A DNA stretch of 64,000 nt from Cranoglanis bouderius (Eukaryota; Chordata; Actinopteri; Siluriformes; Cranoglanididae). Of this stretch, positions 12,933 to 25,257 are shown in pieces; within the stretch, counting starts at the first letter, position 1, and every line of letters begins with the position of its first letter. The stretch lies in the NCBI GenBank assembly GCA_023630585.1, contig CM042566.1:6806254-6870253 (forward strand), in the 5' to 3' direction. The notes beneath the pieces were generated by a model. The model saw only the letters and a program-made list of their open reading frames with translations. It had not been told where the DNA came from and made no database searches. Made by a program: the position numbers and the translations under genes.

Positions 12933-13670
12933 ATGTCATCAGTTAGCATGATCAAGGCTCATGCAGAAAATCTAGCCACAGGAGGTCACAAGCCAGTGTA
13001 CTTTTTGTGCCGGTCCCAAGCCCGGATAAATAGAGAGGGTTGTGTCAGGAAGGGCATCCGACGTAAAACTTTTGCCAACTTCAATATGCAAATCACTAAC
13101 ATGACTTCCATACCGGATCGGTCGGGGCCCGGGTTAACAACGGTCGCCATAGGTGCCGTTGACCTACAGGGCACTGGTGGAAATTGGGCTACTGTTGGTC
13201 GAAGAAGGAGAGGAGGAAGGTGTGTTAGAGGAGGAAGGCGTGTCCATAGGCAGAGAGAGAAGAGGAAATGCAGGAGTTTAGGACTGAAAGTAGGGACTTT
13301 GAATGTTGGTACGATGACAGGTAAAGGCAGAGAGCTGGTAGATATGATGCAGAGGAGGAAAGTCGACATTCTGTGTGTGCAGGAGACCAGGTGGAAAGGG
13401 AGCAAGGCTAGAAGCATTGGAGCAGGGTTTAAACTGTTTTATCATGGGGTGGACAGGAAGAGAAATGGAGTAGGAGTGATCCTGAAGGAGGAGTTTGTGA
13501 AGAATGTTCTGGAGGTAAAGAGAGTATCAGATAGGTTGATGAGTCTGAAGCTGGAAATTGAAGGTGTGATGTTGAATGTTGTTAGTGCTTACGCTCCACA
13601 ATTAGGTTGTGAGCAAGAGGAGAAATATATTATATATTTTATATCTTGCTCATTAAGGATACATTTATAA
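12933..13670 (+). pseudogene. LINE (RTE-like) APE endonuclease fragment
   Basis: The open frame reads as the N-terminal part of a non-LTR retrotransposon ORF. After an arginine-rich linker (GRRRRGGRCVRGGRR) comes the endonuclease core: GTLNVGTMTGKGRELVDM, then KVDILCVQETRW (the QE is the metal-binding pair of APE-type nucleases), the GVGVIL block, and VSAYAPQ. That places it in the APE endonuclease family, of the type annotated as craniofacial-development-protein-2-like in fish genomes and related to RTE/BovB. The frame ends shortly after VSAYAPQLGCE, so the catalytic D/H residues further on and the whole reverse transcriptase are missing. The 5' sequence from about 12985 (GGGCATCCGACGTAAAAC) looks like LINE leader rather than gene. 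It is not functional as a retrotransposon. Confidence 0.75.
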
Positions 13671-13679
13671 ATTTTAATT

Positions 13680-13782
13680 TTATGTCTGGAATTTATATAT
13701 TTCTGTAAAGCTGCTTTGTGAAAATCCATTGTTAAAAGAGGTATACAAAATAAAATTGAATTGAATTTGAATTCAGTTGAAA
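13680..13782 (+). mobile_element. LINE-type 3' tail joined to the endonuclease fragment
   Basis: CTGTAAAGCTGCTTTGTGAA, then a CCATTGTTAAAAG-type segment and ATACAAAATAAAATTGAATT with short ATTGAATT repeats. This looks like the 3' end of a fish LINE or SINE with its terminal microsatellite. It starts about 70 bp after the endonuclease homology stops. Confidence 0.55.
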
Positions 13783-13795
13783 AATTTGCTTATGA

Positions 13796-14948
13796 TAACA
13801 AGTAATCGAATAAAAAGAAAAGAAAGAAAACTGAAAACCTAAAGAAATTAGCAGACCAAACATCCAACTCAGCTCACCTTTATCTAAACCAGCTCACGTA
13901 ACATGACAAGTCACTTAACAACACCAAATTCAGGACTGATTTGAGACACAACTCCAGTGCCGATGATAATGATGCAAAGTTAACCAGACGATGATTTTTG
14001 GGGGGCACTGTTTAATAAATATTGAGTCGTGCATCATAAAGAAGGCTTAACTTTGATTGCCTATTTAAAAGGACATCAATCTTCTTTGTGTTTTATGAGC
14101 TATCCAATGCTCTTTCTTCTATCACAGAAGTAATACTCAGGCCTTTATAGGTGTAATACATTTATGATGTCTTCATGTTTTGTGTGACATTTGATAGATT
14201 ACTATTAAATGTCACATACCTGGAGGGAATGTCAGTACTACAGTTACCCATGAACGAATGATTAACATGACAATAAGGAATATGCAAAATGAAATTATAT
14301 GACTATGTGTATCAGTGATAACAGTTCTACATTCTAGCATTTATGCATGTAGTTCACCTGCACATTCTCTTAAAATGTATTAATCAAATCATTTTTTCAC
14401 CTGTGCCAAATGTAATCAATCAGCTAAGATGTTAGGTATCCAGTGTTTCCTTCTTTAGTAACAAATGATGGAATTCTGTCTCACCAAAATGTTTGTTTTG
14501 TTTTTGTTTTTTTCTTAAATGTCTAATTCAATCCCATACAATTCTTTGGTAATGCGATTTCACAGATTTTAAATGGCTGTGAATTTACTTGCAGTTGAAA
14601 TATATGCCAATAATACATGTAGTTTGACACTATGTTATTTTCAGAACTATACATAGTAGAAAATGTCAAAATATGGCCACCACGTTCACCTTCATCACAC
14701 GGGTGAGTTGATTTGGCTTAAAAATGACAATAAATTCACACAAATCTCACAAATCCTAAGCACAAATCCTGTCACTGTGGAGTTTTGCATGTTCTCCCTA
14801 TGCATGAGTGGGTTTCCTATGATTACTTGTTTCCCTCCTGCCAAGAATATGCTAGTATGCTCCTACGTGTGAGAGCTTGGGTTTGAGTGTGTGATGTGGT
14901 TAGACACAATGTGCGATTTACTGTAATCGGAAAACTTCACCATGTAAT
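13796..14948. other. AT-rich intergenic sequence
   Basis: No gene. At 14760-14900 there is a faint relic of the SINE body (GTCACTGTGGAGTTTTGCAT, then TTCTCCCTATGCATG and GTGGGTTTCC). Confidence 0.45.
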
Positions 14949-15537
14949 CAGTGTTGAGGACGCTACTTTACAATTGTAACTTGTCAAGCTACAAGCTACT
15001 CGTGATTAAAATAGCTAAGCTGCAGCCAGACTACCCTTTTGATAAAGTAGTTAGCTGCACTATGAAAATGTAGCATTCAAACCACTTTTTTTTCACTGAA
15101 GCTACTTGGTTAAACTGAGAGTATACAGTAATCAATATTATATTACAATATATTACAATATTACATCAGTTTGCATAATAATGCTTGTCATTATTGTTTA
15201 TTAGTTCATATTGATATAAATACCTGAGGTCAGCGATCGTGCATTGTTAGATGTTCTCTGCTTCATCACTTAACATTATCACTCTTTAACTTGATCCCCA
15301 TCTTACAGAAGCCCTAAGAGGCCATGCGTTATTTCTTTTTTTTTTCGTGTTTTCTCATGATCTCAACATACGTAACATTGAGATCTCATGATCTCAACTC
15401 GTAGTATTGACATAATGAAAGTTGTTTTCTTGTGATCATGACTTAATTTTTCTGTGTACCCGACATAATATGTTGTTTTTATTGTTCTGGAGGCAGCAAA
15501 AGCTTAGCGCGGTATCATGAACAAATTCGTTTTGCTC

Positions 15538-16515
15538 ATATTTGTGTGCATATGTGTGGTGGTCTGAAAAACGTCGTATGTCATGGTAGCTGATTTCTGG
15601 ATAACAGGATAATGGATAAAAAAAAAATTTTTAAAAAGATGAATAATCAGGTTTTGACCACAATTTAGTTTTTTTCTGCCAATAACATATTTCTCTATGC
15701 TTTGTCAGTCATCCCTACTCTAAGAAAACATAAATGATATTTTACCAAAATAACAAGAAAATGTTTTTAATTTGACTACTTTCTAACCTTGCCTTGGCTG
15801 CAAAGATCACGCTGGACAAAAGAAGCCAGTTTACATTGATATGTATTATGCTGATAATCAAAGTGAGAACTCATTTCTCATTGTAAATTAATAATTCTTT
15901 AAGATTTGGCAGTAATGTTGTTTTTGCATAAGTAGATTAGCTTATAAATATAGAGGCAAGGCAAGTGGGGCGTCTTTCAGTGGAACTGGAATGAAATCTT
16001 TAAATCCAATTTTCTCTCATTTCACCTTTGGGGTAACTAGACTAAAATCCTAGTACTTTACTTGAAATACATGCAAATAAGACACCAAGGTCAGTTCAGG
16101 AAAGTTTCCAGAAGAATACAGTTGAGTTCATAAGTTTACATACGCCTTAAATCTGCAAACTGTTAATAATATAAATTTTTTAAAAAGTTTTAAAAAGAGA
16201 GATCATAAAAAATGCATTTTGTTTTTTATTTAGTACTGCCCTGAATAAGCTATTTCACAAAACAGATGTTTACATATAGTCCACAAGACACAAAAATGAC
16301 TGAATTTACACAAATGAACCTGTACAAAATTTTACATATGCTTGATTCTTAATTATTGTTACCCGGATGATCAACAACTGTTTTTATGTTTTGTGATGAT
16401 TTTAAGATCCATCTTTTCAAAGTGAGGACAACTGGGGGACTCATGCACTACTATTACAAAAGGTGCAAACATTCGCTGATGCTCAAGAAGGCAACACGAT
16501 ACATTAAGAGCTTTA
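15538..16515 (+). repeat. Duplicated block, copy 1
   Basis: Nearly collinear with 18393-19365. Shared phrases include GTGTGGTGGTC, GATGAATAATCAGG, TTTGACCACAATTTAGTTTT, GGCAAGTGGGGCGTCTTTCA, GGGGTAACTAGACTAAAATC and then the Tc1-like end with GTTTACATACGCCTTAAATC. Both copies carry the same junction between the 590-bp left part and the Tc1-like part, so the unit was copied as a whole. No coding capacity. Confidence 0.85.
16123..16515 (+). mobile_element. Tc1-like terminal region, truncated
   Basis: Starts TACAGTTGAGTTCATAAG with GTTTACATACGCC, the same terminus as the foldback element at 18983-20056. The left arm is present with an internal deletion; the right arm is lacking. Confidence 0.65.
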
Positions 16516-17028
16516 ACAACTTTTGATATGTCAAGATCACAAGAAAATTTATTTGTGATCACGAAAAAACAAGAAAGAAAAAAATAATAATGCATGGCCT
16601 CTTAGGGTTTGCGTACCATCTTAACTTAACCAGCTAAGTAATCAAACGCAGTGACAACAACAACAAAAGATAACAAGCTACCCCCCTTTCTATGTCCTTT
16701 TGTACTAAAAGTTGTGGATGTCGACAGTATTTTTATTTGAATGGCTTAGAATCATAAATGTATCAATTGTCGTGTGAATCTTGTGCTCATAAACATGGCC
16801 ATAGATGTTTGATAGTCTTGTTTTTTATCACTAGTAGAACGCATGCTCTGTAGTTGCAGCATGATGATGTTATTCCCAGAGCTCCGTGCAAGCTGATGTG
16901 CATGCACCAACAAGTGTTGACACTAATTACAACTATCGAGCTTCTAAAAATAGCTCAGCTACTGGCAAGCTACTAAAAATGTAAAGCTAGTAATGTAGCT
17001 ACTTGTAACTAACTACTACCCAACAATG

Positions 17029-18392
17029 CCGTTAATGTTATGTTGGCAGCCATGAGACAGGAAAACTGGTATTGCTTTCTTCTTCAGTATAATTTGTTCA
17101 TCGTTGTACCTCCAGGCTCCACCTTCTAAGATTTGAAGATGCAATAGTACTGGAAAGCTGGAGGATATGCTGATGATAATATAGTTATCCTAGTTATCAT
17201 TGTTATTTAAATATGACATTAGTCTGCTGTTTAAAAATTTGGTACAATTTGGACATTTGGCAGCTTGAAAATGTTGTTTCACACAATTTGAAGTATAGAA
17301 AGATTTTGGCAACGATTTTTTTTAGATAGATTTCCATTGCCTTGTTGAGTGCAGAGTGCATGTGCAAAGAAACAAACAAGGAACATTTAAACAAGACTCT
17401 TCTGATGGACTACATTTTGCCATGAGTAAAATTTTGGTTAAATCTGCCCTTTGTGCTGAACTTCGTGTTTAAGACATTTACATGACTTTCTTTTAGCATC
17501 CACTTCTGCCTGTTACTTTGACCTATGCTAAAAAGACACAAAGAAAATGTGTCTTGTTCCTGTCATTAGTAACAAAGTGAGGGCTGTGTTAAACGTGTCA
17601 CCTTTAATCTTTTAAACCAGAAGCCTTTGTCAACATTATATTCTTGCAACCACTTGCTCATCCTCCTCTACTCCTACTATAGAGTCATTCACATTAATGA
17701 AGCCTCGATGATTCATATAATTAAAAGGTTGGAGTAGAAAAGGACAAAAGCTAAAAAAAAAAATGTAAAAAAAAAAAAAAAAAAAAAAAAAAGGCAATGC
17801 TTTCTTACAGCTCAGAGAGAAGAGCTGCTCTCTTTGTTAATACCAGGAAATAATGGAAACATGATTTTTGTTTGTTTCATATTACTGCTTTTTCTTTCCT
17901 GCTTTGTTTATCCAGTTTTATCCCTTCTCTCATTCATGTTTTCTTTTCTCTGATCTCCTCAGATGTAGTGTAGTGTCAAGTCAGACAGTGCATACCGACT
18001 CTAATTAGGTGTGAACAAGAACACACCTTTTTAATTACATTCTGCATCTTCATCACTTTTATTCCATTAGGTGATCTCGGAAATTGATTTGATCAGGCAA
18101 TGAAGCACTTGAAACACTTTCAGCCCAGTAAATACCATAACTCAGGAGGTAAAAGCAGCATGGGTAATTAAATGTGTTGTATACTTAATGAGAAATGAAC
18201 AAATGGGCCTAAACTTTAACATGATCAGTAATGGCAAGGTATAATATAACCAGATTCTTGACAAGTTCCAGTTATCATGAGTTTCCCAGCGTTTCATGGT
18301 GGAACTGTGGAGAGCCTAATACTGACTGGTTTAGCAAACTGTGTATGAAGGTTATCTGATTTGATTTGTTTAAATACATTGTTGACTGGTTA
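17029..18392. other. Intergenic sequence with poly-A tract
   Basis: No gene. A poly-A run interrupted by one TGT lies at 17752-17792. Nothing else stands out. Confidence 0.5.
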
Positions 18393-19365
18393 GAAGCATA
18401 TTTGTGTGGTGGTCGGAAAAACGATGTATGACACTATAGCTGATTTCTGGATAATAGCAAAAAAAAAAAAAAAAAGATGAATAATCAGGGTTTGACCACA
18501 ATTTAGTTTTAACTTCAAATAACCTACTTCTCTATGCTATTGTCAGTCATCTCTACTCTAAGAAAACATAAATGATATTTTATCAAAATGACATGGAAAT
18601 GTTTTTAATTTGACTAATTTCTAACCTTGCCTTGGCTATAACTGCTCACGTTGGACAAAAGAAGCCAGTTTAATTTAACTATCAACTATGAGATAGACAC
18701 TGATGTGGATGATGCTGATAATGTGAGAACTCATTTCTCATTGTAAATTAATAATTCTTTAAGATTTGGCAGTAATGTTGTTTTTCCATAAGTAGATTAG
18801 CTTATAAATATAGAGGCAAGGCAAGTGGGGCGTCTTTCAGCGGAACTGGAATGAAATCTTTAAATCCAATTTTCTCTCATTTCACCTTTGGGGTAACTAG
18901 ACTAAAATCCTAGTACTTTACTTAGGATTGAAATACATGCAAATAAGACACCAAGTTCAGTTAAGGAAAGTTTCCAGAAGAATACATTTGAGGTCATAAG
19001 TTTACATACGCCTTAAATCTGCAACATGTAAATAATAAAAAAAGAGGGATCATAAATAATGCATTTTTTTTATTTAGTACTGCCCTGAATAAGCTACTTC
19101 ACATAACAGATGTTTACATGGAGCCCACAAGACACAATAATAATTTCATTTACACAAATACGGAGAATCAACGACCTCCAGGTCCTGGACATTCTTTGCT
19201 TTTGCAGCATCTTCTGCATATTTGACCCCTTTCCAACAGTGACTATACAATATTGTGAGATCCATCTTTTTACAGTGAGGACAACTGAGGGACTCATGCA
19301 CAACTATTACAAAAGGTGTAAACATTCACTGATGCTCAAGAAGGCAACACAATATGTTAAGAGCC
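18393..19365 (+). repeat. Duplicated block, copy 2
   Basis: Direct-orientation partner of 15538-16515, about 2.9 kb away. The alignment starts at GTGTGGTGGTCGGAAAAACG and runs through the Tc1-like arm. Differences are scattered substitutions and small indels, such as extra bases around 18690-18715. Confidence 0.85.
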
Positions 19366-20056
19366 ATGGGAATGTAAACTTTTGAATAGGATGATCAGTG
19401 TAACTTCTTCTTATTTTTTTTAAAGACCGTATTTTTTTCATTTAGTACTGCCCTTCAGAAGCTACATAAGACATTTACATGTTTCCCAGAACATGAAATA
19501 ATAACAACTGGCTCTTAATGTATCATGTTCCCTTCTTGAGCATCAGTGAATGCACCTTTTGTAATAATTGTGTATGAGTCCCTCAGCTGTCCTCAGTGTA
19601 AAAAAATTGGTCTCACAATATTGCATAGCCAATGTTGGAAAGGGGTCAAATATGTAGAAGATGCTGGAAAAGCAAAGAATGTGCAGGACCTGGAGGATTT
19701 TTCTGAAGAACAGTGGGCAGTTTAACTGCTCAGGACAAACAAGGGACTCATGAACAACTATCACAAAACATAAAAACAGTCGTTGATCATCCAGGTAACA
19801 GCACACAGTATTAAGATTCAAGCGTATATAAACATTTGAACTGGTTCATTTGTGTAAATTCAGTTATTATTGTGTCTTGTGGACTCTATGTAAACATCTT
19901 TTATGTTAAATAGCTTATTCAGGGCAGCACTAAATAAAAAAACTAAATGCATGTTTATGATCCCTCTTATTTTATTTTATTTTATTTTTATTTTTTTTAA
20001 TTATTAACATTTTGCAAATTCTGCAAGGCATATGTAAACCTATGACCTCAACCGTA
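18983..20056. mobile_element. Foldback Tc1-like element with long inverted arms
   Basis: The left end TACATTTGAGGTCATAAG at a TA and the right end CCTATGACCTCAACCGTA at a TA are inverted. Long parts of the interior are also inverted: the left arm has TTGACCCCTTTCCAACAGTG and CTCATGCACAACTATTACAA, and the right arm has the complements (AATGTTGGAAAGGGGTCAAA, and CTTTTGTAATAATTGTGTAT). Arms of roughly 390 and 550 bp flank a short spacer near 19390-19500. There is no usable transposase. Confidence 0.7.
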
Positions 20057-20058
20057 TA

Positions 20059-20240
20059 TACACTATATGACCAAAAGTTTGTGAACATCTGAGCCATATG
20101 TGCTTGTAGAACATCCCATTCCAAATTTGGTCCCCTTTTGCTGTTATAATAACCTCCACTCTTCTGGGAAGGCTTTCCACTAGATGCTGGAGTGTAGCTG
20201 TGGGAATTTGTGGTCATTCAGCCGCAAAAGCATTAGTGAG
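20059..20240. mobile_element. Left end of another Tc1-like family
   Basis: Starts TACACTATATGACCAAAAGT 2 bp after the preceding element ends. The CTTCTGGGAAGGCTTTCCAC block is shared with 43316-43660. It is followed at 20250-20300 by a SINE-tail-like phrase (CCAGGGATAGGCTC). Confidence 0.65.
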
Positions 20241-20299
20241 GTCCGGCCTTGAGATCCCCACCTTGTGCCCAGTGTTCCAGGGATAGGCTCTAATCGAAG

Positions 20300-23200
20300 A
20301 TAAATGATTCCTAACATAATGCTAAATAGCATTCATATCTCATTTGATTGCATGTATTTTTTCTTCTTCTTTGCTGTGTACACCATACTGGTATTTATAT
20401 GACTACTTTTTATAATACTGTTTATCTCTATTATTTATCTCTCATCCAGTTAGCACGTACTCTGCTGTGTATTAATTTCCCACTGTCAAGCATTTGTGCA
20501 CTCCCTGTTTTATTGTCTCCAAATATTATAATGTTATGGATCACTGACATTGCTTTTTGTCAAATTGTTAGCAGGTTACACAATTAGCTCCTGGTCTTTA
20601 GAAAATGCTGGATTCTTCAGCCAATTCCCATTAGGTATGTGTACAAACCTAAGCCACATAACACAGGTTTGGTTCGAGATACTGGTTTGAATATTAATAA
20701 GTGATTTGGATGGCAAAAGAGAAAATGAGATGTAAAAAGTAAATGACACCTCTTTCCTTGCTAGAGAGATATCAGCAATGTGCCCCTAAGGAAAGGATGA
20801 GATGATTACTCATGCTGTACAGTATGAGATCTGTCACAGTATGTACGATACATATATATTCCCCACAGTAAATATACCAACCTCAATCTCTTTTTGTAAA
20901 ATAGTTTACCATATTATAAAGGAAATAGGAACTGAGTGTGACTTTCCCAGGAGATTTCTTTTCCTCAACATTAGAATTCCCTCCTAACCTGGCAAGGTAG
21001 TTTGAATATGGTAAAAGGCCTTGGCTTATGTTATATGATATGTGATATGATATCCCTCTGGCTCACTTCAGTGAGAAATGTGTTTGTGAGTTGCATTTTT
21101 ACACAGAATTCTGTATGACACGTGTAATAATGCAGATAAACTTCAAGCAAGTGCATTATTACTTCAATATGCTAGATACATCCATTAAACATACCAGACA
21201 GCTTCTAAGGCTCACTAGCTACATTTACATGCATCCAAATTATCTGTTAATAATCCAGTTGTTCGCTCAATCAGAATAAAATATGTGCATGTATACACTT
21301 CAGCTGGAATAGAATAAACTGATTAAGACCATCCTGTAGTTGGGTAATCCTTTTAATAATAATTTTTAAAAAAATAGAAGAATAACAGCTATGTAAAAAT
21401 TTGTGATTACCTGATTACTTTCACTATGGTCCTGTAAGAAAACACAGTTCATGTTACAGATTGTAATCCATTTAATGAGATTGGATGGAGTGATGGGATG
21501 GGCATCAAACTAATATTTTGAGGCAGATGCAGGACACAAATTGATGACAGTAAAGTTTGATAGCCTTTTTGCGCGACATTCAGTGAAAATGCAGCATATG
21601 TACTTGGTAAAAAAGCAGGGAAAACTTTGATAAAACCTATATGGAGTTATTCTGAAACAATGGCTTTTAATGTTGGTAACATTAGAAGATGAGTAACAGC
21701 ATACTAATGGATAATGTATGTATTTTGTGTTATTTTCTGTGTTATTTTCAACAACCAGAGCATTCTTGCTCCTGAATGTCAGGCAAATATGAAATGCTGA
21801 GCAACATTGCTGTGTCAAAAACTCTTCTTCTCACTGTCCATTCAATAATCACACTTGGATGCAGTGTTGCCAGCTCTTAGTAAAATTTAGAGCACAACTA
21901 CTTCTCAAAAACAGCACAAAAAGACCTGAAACTAGCCCAAACCGTTCATGCACTGGAAAGGGAGATGCATTTTTCTCAGTCTTTTGCTGGAAACAAGGTC
22001 ACCATGGTGTGCACACATTTCTGATTAGCAGTATCTGCAATACACCTATTGATCATCGCCTGGTATGGCCATAATCCTCTCCATAAACCCTTTTCCCTCT
22101 CCCAAACATTGCAATTTGACATTCAGCAGAAATGGTTCTGTACGTCATCGATACACTGTCCCCACATACACTATGTTCAGAATCTGCAATCGAAATGAAA
22201 ATCTTTGCATGTAACCAGTGCCACTGACTATAACATACTGTATAGATTCCCTTTGCCCAAGTAGGCAGCTGCAGAACAACCTTGTATTCCTAGATAAGAG
22301 ATTAGCATCAGCATCAAAACCACTTTCTTCTTGAAAGGTCAGCCCTCTCCATCCCTCCTGCTATTGGTCATATCAAAATGAACCCATTATTGTAAGTTCA
22401 CAAGAATTCACCTGATCCACTGGTTCATGCAGCACAATCTGATAGCTGCTCCTTCAGCCTCAAGGTGTAAATCTTCCACGGTGGAAATTTCCGGCACACC
22501 TCCGTGACCTGTTGGGGCTGCTGGAAGAAAGAGATGACCAGACAATTGATGGACTGTCTGCAGGTACTCGTTCTGACTGTGAAGTGGAGTGGCTGGATGG
22601 AGTTAGATCTTAACACAGCACAGCTTGTTATGGTCTGAACTACCATAATAGAAAATGGGTTTATCTTTTATAGATCTGGCCAATGATGGGCTTAAAATTG
22701 CTGCAGAGAAAGGATTATTCTGTAGAGTGTGCAGACTTGAAAAGAATCCAGTATCACAAAATGACTTAACATGGCATAATGTTGCAACCTTTAATACTTT
22801 TTTTTTATTGAAGGATCCTGTAAGATACTACTCATTAGCCTTTTGCTTTCTTCGATGCTCTGAGGAGAAGGTGATTCAAGCATACATGGTTAAAATCTTT
22901 AGGTTTTCTTTATTTATGACAATATACAAGACGATGTTTAGGAAAGCTGTATGTTTTTAATACTGCACTGTTTAAAATATTTTGTACAATGTTTATTTGT
23001 AAATAGTACAATATGTTTGGTAGTAGTGGTAGTGATATCCGGATCCACAACCAGTTCAGGAGCCACCACAAATCCATAACCCAATCCAGTCCAGACATTA
23101 GTTTGCTCTCACTTGCCTATTAACTCACCTGTCTCCTATTAGCCCTCATTTACTTCCGTGTATTTATTCACCACTTATGTTTGGGAGCTTTTGTGTTCCC

Positions 23201-24504
23201 AGTGCATATTTCTGAACACTGGTTTCACTGTTTGTTTTATTTCCGGATTTGAGTTTCATTTGATTTTTGGCCTGCAAAGAAAAACAAGTATTTTGGGTCA
23301 CTGAAAACAAAACTTCATCCTTTCAAAAATACCATTAAAGTTGGAGAATCATTTTAGAGCCACCTACTATAAGCGAGCAGTTTTAAGTTTTGGAATTTCA
23401 CTAGTTTTGTTGACCACTAGTCAATTCTAATAGGTTATTGGATGGGTTTTTATCATTCAGACTTGGAAACCTTGGTCAGGAGGCAGGCCTTCTAAAAAAA
23501 CAAATTGATATCTCAAGCTATGCTGAAAAATGTCAGTCAGTGACTCATTTAAATGCCTTCAATCATCTCCTGCTGCTACTTAAAGTGCAGTGAAGTTTGT
23601 AACTGGATTATGAATTAGTGTGTGTTGCTTTGACTCCCCACTCCACCGTAGTTGACTTGAAATGAAACTATGACTACAAAGTTAAAGACTGGCGCTCTAG
23701 GGTATGTATGTCTATTTCAAGTGTACAGGAATTACGGCTGCATTTATACAGACACCATAGTGCCAAAAGGAACTAAAAAGAAAAAAAGCAGCAAATGCCA
23801 CAAAGCTCTGTGAATCGTGCTTTACATTGCAGTAGGACACTGACCTGAGGCATCCTGCTAAAGCAACCAGCAATGAGTCACTGACCTGAACTGCACTGAG
23901 CACTAACGTACTGAAGACAGAACTGAGACAAATCAGAAACCCACTGAAGCAAACCAACTAAAAAGTGCTGTATAAAATGCCTGGCACATTATCACCAACA
24001 ACAATACTCTGCATCTGGCAATGCCTGTGGACCACAGACTCCCCAGTTACAAAGGATTTCAAACGAGTAAAAAGCCTGACAAGTTTGTTTGATCTAATGC
24101 TCATTCATCTAATTGAGGGACTATGCATAAAAGGAGTTCCTATCCACTGAATACCAGATGTGCTGTGCTAACTAACCAATACTGTGTCACTGTCTAATTA
24201 CTTATGGGCTGTATCTCTAAAACTGATCTAAAGGCCTAATGAGCTGTCCATGAACTGCTGTCCCATTAGTCTAACACTGCAGGTGAGAAACAGCTGACCT
24301 TGACCCAGAGTTGGGTGGCCTTGATAGTAAAGGGAGAATTATTTCTCATTGCATCTTTTTAACTATCCCTGCTGTATAACCAAATATGTGGAGAAAATGG
24401 GAGGCAACTATATTGTTTTTGTGAATGGCTATTGATACAATACAAAATAAGTAAAGAAAATCACACACAGCAAACTGCTGATGTCTAAGGATGGTTGTAG
24501 AAGT
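20300..24504. other. Intergenic sequence
   Basis: About 4 kb in which I find no gene, RNA or clear transposon. Open frames here (for example 21510-21818 minus and 22655-22960 plus) are short and show no family motifs. Confidence 0.45.
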
Positions 24505-24725
24505 CATTCATTCATTCTTCAGTAACCACTTTATCCTGGTCAGTGTTGTGGTGTATCTGGAGCCTGTCCCAGTAACACTAGACGTGTGACCCTAGATGGG
24601 ATGCCAGTCTATCAGAGGGCACTAGCACACACACATTCACACACTCTTTCTCTCCAATCTACCTACTGGTATATTTTTAACAGTGGGATGAAACTGGAGA
24701 ACTCAGAGGAAATCCATGCCATTGT
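24505..24725 (-). mobile_element. SINE-type repeat, variant body, reversed
   Basis: CATTCATTCATTCTTCAGTA then CCACTTTATCCTGGTCAGTG is the reversed tail. CTAGATGGGATGCCAGTCTA and CACACACACATTCACACACT are the reversed body, ending near GGAAATCCATGCC. The same variant occurs at 26485 (plus) and 53970 (minus). Confidence 0.6.
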
Positions 24726-24888
24726 TTTGCCCCTTATGCATTATTATTTCAGAAACTCATTTTGTACATACTTGACATTGATTCAAATATGTATGATATG
24801 TTACAAGCAAGATATCAAAATCTCTTAAAAGTCTTATCGCTCTTCTCTATGAAATACCATCAAAACTTAACAAACTAAACTGCCATAC

Positions 24889-25257
24889 TGTTTCCCAATA
24901 AAAGATCAAGTTTTTTCAATGCCTTCTGGTCAAGCTTTTTACTTCCCAACACTTAAAATAAAATGTGTGTGTTCCTGTGAACACCCCAACAGCTGTGCCA
25001 AGGCTTGTCATGCTGTCCACTTAAATTGCAAGAGCTAGACTGTGCAGCTGCAGCCTGTATATTTTGCCCAACATCAGTGTTGTCTGAGCTGACACATGGT
25101 TACATTAGAATACATTAGAGTTTAAGCAGTAAACATTTTACACAGACAACTTGGAATAATTTTAACACAATGCCAGGCTTTGGTATCTGTTGTCTGTCAT
25201 CAGAAAGGACACATTTCCATCAAAGCACTTTTTTTAGTAAGTCTGGAGGGCTCATTT
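24889..25257 (+). repeat. Second duplicated block, copy 1
   Basis: Closely similar to 28907-29278 in the same orientation. Shared phrases are TTCTGGTCAAGCTT, GTGAACACCCCAACAGCTG (TATGAACACC in the partner), TACATTAGAGTTTAAGCAGT and ATGCCAGGCTTTGGTA. Non-coding. Confidence 0.85.

Larger units (their letters stand above)
15306..16615. mobile_element. Nested 1.3 kb element with 8-bp target duplication
   Basis: Inverted termini CAGAAGCCCTAAGAGGCCAT (left) and ATGGCCTCTTAGGGTTTGCG (right) bound a 1310-bp unit. The octamer CCATCTTA stands directly outside both ends (15298-15305 and 16616-16623). An 8-bp duplication fits a hAT-type element. The interior is non-coding and itself contains a Tc1-like end at 16123 and a block repeated at 18.4 kb. 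It sits inside the older element at 14949-17028. Confidence 0.7.
14949..17028. mobile_element. Old hAT-like element hosting later insertions
   Basis: The left end starts CAGTGTTGAGGACGCTACTT. The right end, reversed, begins with the imperfect match CATTGTTGGGTAGTAGTTAG, followed by repeated GTAGCT/AGCTAC words on both sides (14990-15110 and 16930-17015). CAGTGTTGG-type ends are usual for hAT elements in fish. The flanking octamers CATGTAAT (14941-14948) and CCGTTAAT (17029-17036) agree at only 5 of 8 positions, so the target duplication is doubtful. No transposase is visible. Confidence 0.5.

Noticed and set aside
12986..13417. 143-codon minus-strand frame
   Set aside because: Antisense shadow of the LINE endonuclease frame.
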